Positions 62,201 through 64,000 of a stretch of DNA of 64,000 bases are shown here, in pieces. The stretch covers positions 1-64,000 of the forward strand of contig NW_026251439.1 of assembly GCF_025118155.1 (NCBI RefSeq). Reading direction: 5' to 3'. How positions within the stretch are numbered: the stretch's first letter is position 1; each line of letters opens with the position of its first letter. Source of the DNA: Cokeromyces recurvatus (taxonomy: Eukaryota; Mucoromycota; Mucoromycetes; Mucorales; Mucoraceae). Both the position numbers and the translations under genes were made by a program. Under the pieces are notes generated by a model, which worked only from the letters and a program-made list of their open reading frames with translations, had not been told where the DNA came from and made no database searches.

Positions 62201-63035
62201 TTGCTTCATCAATAGCTAATTTTAATTGTTTGCCTAATCATAATATGTAAATGTATTTAGAAATTTATTATTTCTTTTTAAAGGTTTACTTTTTTTTTTG
62301 GTTACCTGTTGGATCAAAGCAAACTTTTACAGATTCAGCAACACCCATTTTACGACCGTTTCCCTTTTCAACAGCTAAACAAGCAGCAGCATGACCATCA
62401 TTTAAATCATCCGAAACAAACGTAACATGGGCAATGCCTAATGAGCCACCTGTATTTGGACATTTCTCAATCTCAACGGATTGAACTTGACCATAAACTG
62501 AAAAGTAAGTCATAATTTGAGTATCTGTCATAAGTGGTGATAAACGAGATACTAAAATAGTATTAGGAGGCTTTGTGCCTACTGAGTGTTCATCAAACTA
62601 GAGTTGACAATGGATATTAATTTTAACGCGCATCGCATAAAGAAGAATATAATAAAAATTTGAATCTTACTTTATATTCAACTGTATAAAGATATTTTTT
62701 GTAAAGGAAACGACTCTTTAAAAAATTTCTTTCATAAACAAGTTTATTTTGTCGAGGATCTTGTGGAGAAGTTAAGGACTAAGAGATTATTAAAGTTAGC
62801 TAATTATAAAATATTATAAAGAAAAAAAAAATTGTTTGAATTATTTACAGATTCATCGCCATATTCAAATAAAGGATGATTACTTGTTCTTAAACCTTGG
62901 AAGTCTAGTTCAGGGTCATATATACATTTATAATTACGAGGACCCCTTCCAGTTGGATTTGAAGAACTAAATTTAAATAAAGCATTAGACACTAAATAAG
63001 TTGAATTTATTTATTTATTACCATTTTGAATCCAT
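59274..63035 (-). CDS. SET1: histone H3K4 methyltransferase Set1 (COMPASS catalytic subunit)
   Basis: Multi-exon gene from ATG 63035 ([20 protein letters not shown]) to stop 59274. The N-terminal RRM spans [20 protein letters not shown] to AHVTFVSDD. An Arg/Ser/Tyr/Asp-rich linker follows, then the Set1-associated RNA-binding region ([40 protein letters not shown]). A long acidic/basic disordered middle leads to the n-SET region and the SET domain: [86 protein letters not shown]. The post-SET zinc site is [13 protein letters not shown]. Set1 methylates H3K4 at active promoters within COMPASS. The gene ends with a tiny last exon coding LN. The first intron is chosen because it alone keeps the first two exons in frame. 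Confidence 0.93.
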
Positions 63036-63697
63036 GGATTAGATTCAAAATTTATTATACTAATAAAAAAAGAAAAAAAGAAAAAGAAAATATGTTATGT
63101 TTTATATAAAGAGGATATAAAGAATTGTTATATAATATACAAAATATGCTTATTTACTATATTTTATATATTTTAAAGTTGTAATTATAAAAAATAAAAT
63201 AAAAAATAAAAATAAAAACAAATAAAAAATAAAACTAATTGTCGGATTTTTAATTAAATGACATTTTCCCAAAATTATTGAAAAAATATAAAAAAAGAGA
63301 GATATCCTTTTTTTTTTTTTTAATTGGAAATCTTTATATCATTTGACGACATTTCCTCTACTATTATTTATTTTCGTTGCATTATAGCTGTATTTATTTA
63401 AATTAAATAAAGAGAGATTATTAAAACTTAGCCTTAGTTATGTATTATACGTATATAAGTAGTGATTTCCCCTCCCCTTTTTTTTTAAAAAAAAAGTTTA
63501 AATAAACTACTGTTTTTTAAGACTATTTCCAAAAAAAAAAATTAGACGATTAAGATTTTATTTTGAAAGAAATTTAGACACTCTGGAATTGTTTTTCCTT
63601 TCTTTTTTTATTGAACGAATATTACTAGTGTCTAAATTGTCTTGGTTTTACAGACAAGCCAAATCTTTTGCCTGTAAATAATACCTAAGGTAATTTA

Positions 63698-63737
<40 letters not shown>

Positions 63738-64000
63738 GTTTGAATTAGATGCTATAAGAGTTGTTGGTCTTTGCTTTCTTGTGCTGTTGACCCAGGCAGA
63801 GATCATATGTTTACAGCGACAGTTACGCCATGAGGAAGATCAACAAGAAATAAGATGCAAGATTAAAGAGCAACACATTGTTATACATGCTCCAAGAGGA
63901 GAAGGGCTTATCATGTAGAAAAACTTTAATTAAAAGCATCGAGACAGATTTCCCTTCAACAAAAAAAAAACCGTAGACATTGAAAAATGGAGCATTTATA
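63036..64000. other. intergenic DNA to window end, possible repeat debris
   Basis: The first 400 bp would be the Set1 promoter, with A-rich simple repeats near 63180-63235. A poly(A) run lies at about 63698-63735. The last 250 bp are less AT-rich and contain a short + strand frame (TQAEIICLQRQLRHEEDQQE, ending in TAG at 63919) that I cannot assign. No gene is claimed. Confidence 0.4.

Noticed and set aside
63740..63919. Frame near the right edge (CLQRQLRHEEDQQE) as a partial gene
   Set aside because: Short, ends at a stop, no recognisable family, and it follows a poly(A) tract; it could be repeat debris.

Overview
The window looks like nuclear DNA from an early-diverging filamentous fungus, most likely Mucoromycota (Mucorales-like). 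It is very AT-rich, with long homopolymer A/T tracts. Genes are interrupted by many short introns (about 50-110 bp) with GTAAGT-type donors. The gene content is fungal: a class IV chitin synthase, a PMT2-type O-mannosyltransferase, Hob1/Rvs167, Pan1, Lsb1, Tul1/Dsc1 and Set1. The genus is inferred from gene style only. Most gene models were joined by hand from splice signals, and wherever I added up the exons the coding length was a multiple of three.

Layout. 1-2327: gene-poor DNA with a decayed Tc1/mariner relic. 2328-3826 (-): BAR-SH3 protein. 4289-5912: a TA-flanked element with terminal inverted repeats that carries a truncated, stop-interrupted Fanzor (eukaryotic TnpB-like, RNA-guided nuclease family) and no transposase. 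6817-21996 (mostly +): chitin synthase, APC2, mitochondrial bL34, DusA-like dihydrouridine synthase (-), PMT2, a nucleoplasmin-like histone chaperone and ribosomal eL37. 22201-24498 (-): G-alpha and a mitochondrial rhodanese. 25876: tRNA-Lys(CTT). 26252-29345 (+): an MFS-like transporter and an HSL-type esterase. 29447-36251 (-): a very short 4E-BP-like translational repressor, an Lsb1/Pin3-like SH3 protein, fumarase and the Golgi/endosomal ubiquitin ligase Tul1/Dsc1. 36252-39975: gene-poor, with a second dead transposase. 39976-49477 (+): importin alpha, Dbf4 and a ZIP zinc transporter, separated by roughly 2 kb gaps. 49591-55438 (-): TBC1D5-like RabGAP and mitochondrial intermediate peptidase. 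55600-57814 (+): a compact Pan1. 57949-63035 (-): IAH1-type GDSL esterase and the H3K4 methyltransferase Set1.

The genes are ordinary housekeeping and cell-biology genes rather than a co-regulated cluster. Several act in related processes: endocytosis and actin (BAR-SH3, Lsb1, Pan1, TBC1D5), cell wall and glycosylation (chitin synthase, PMT2), cell cycle (APC2, Dbf4), and mitochondria (bL34m, fumarase, Oct1, rhodanese).

The two most interesting items are the Fanzor-bearing TIR element and the 78-residue protein that keeps both eIF4E-contact motifs of animal 4E-BPs at identical spacing while lacking the animal TOR phosphosites. Other points of interest are a 15-nt microexon that carries the catalytic serine of the GDSL esterase, and two GC-AG introns.
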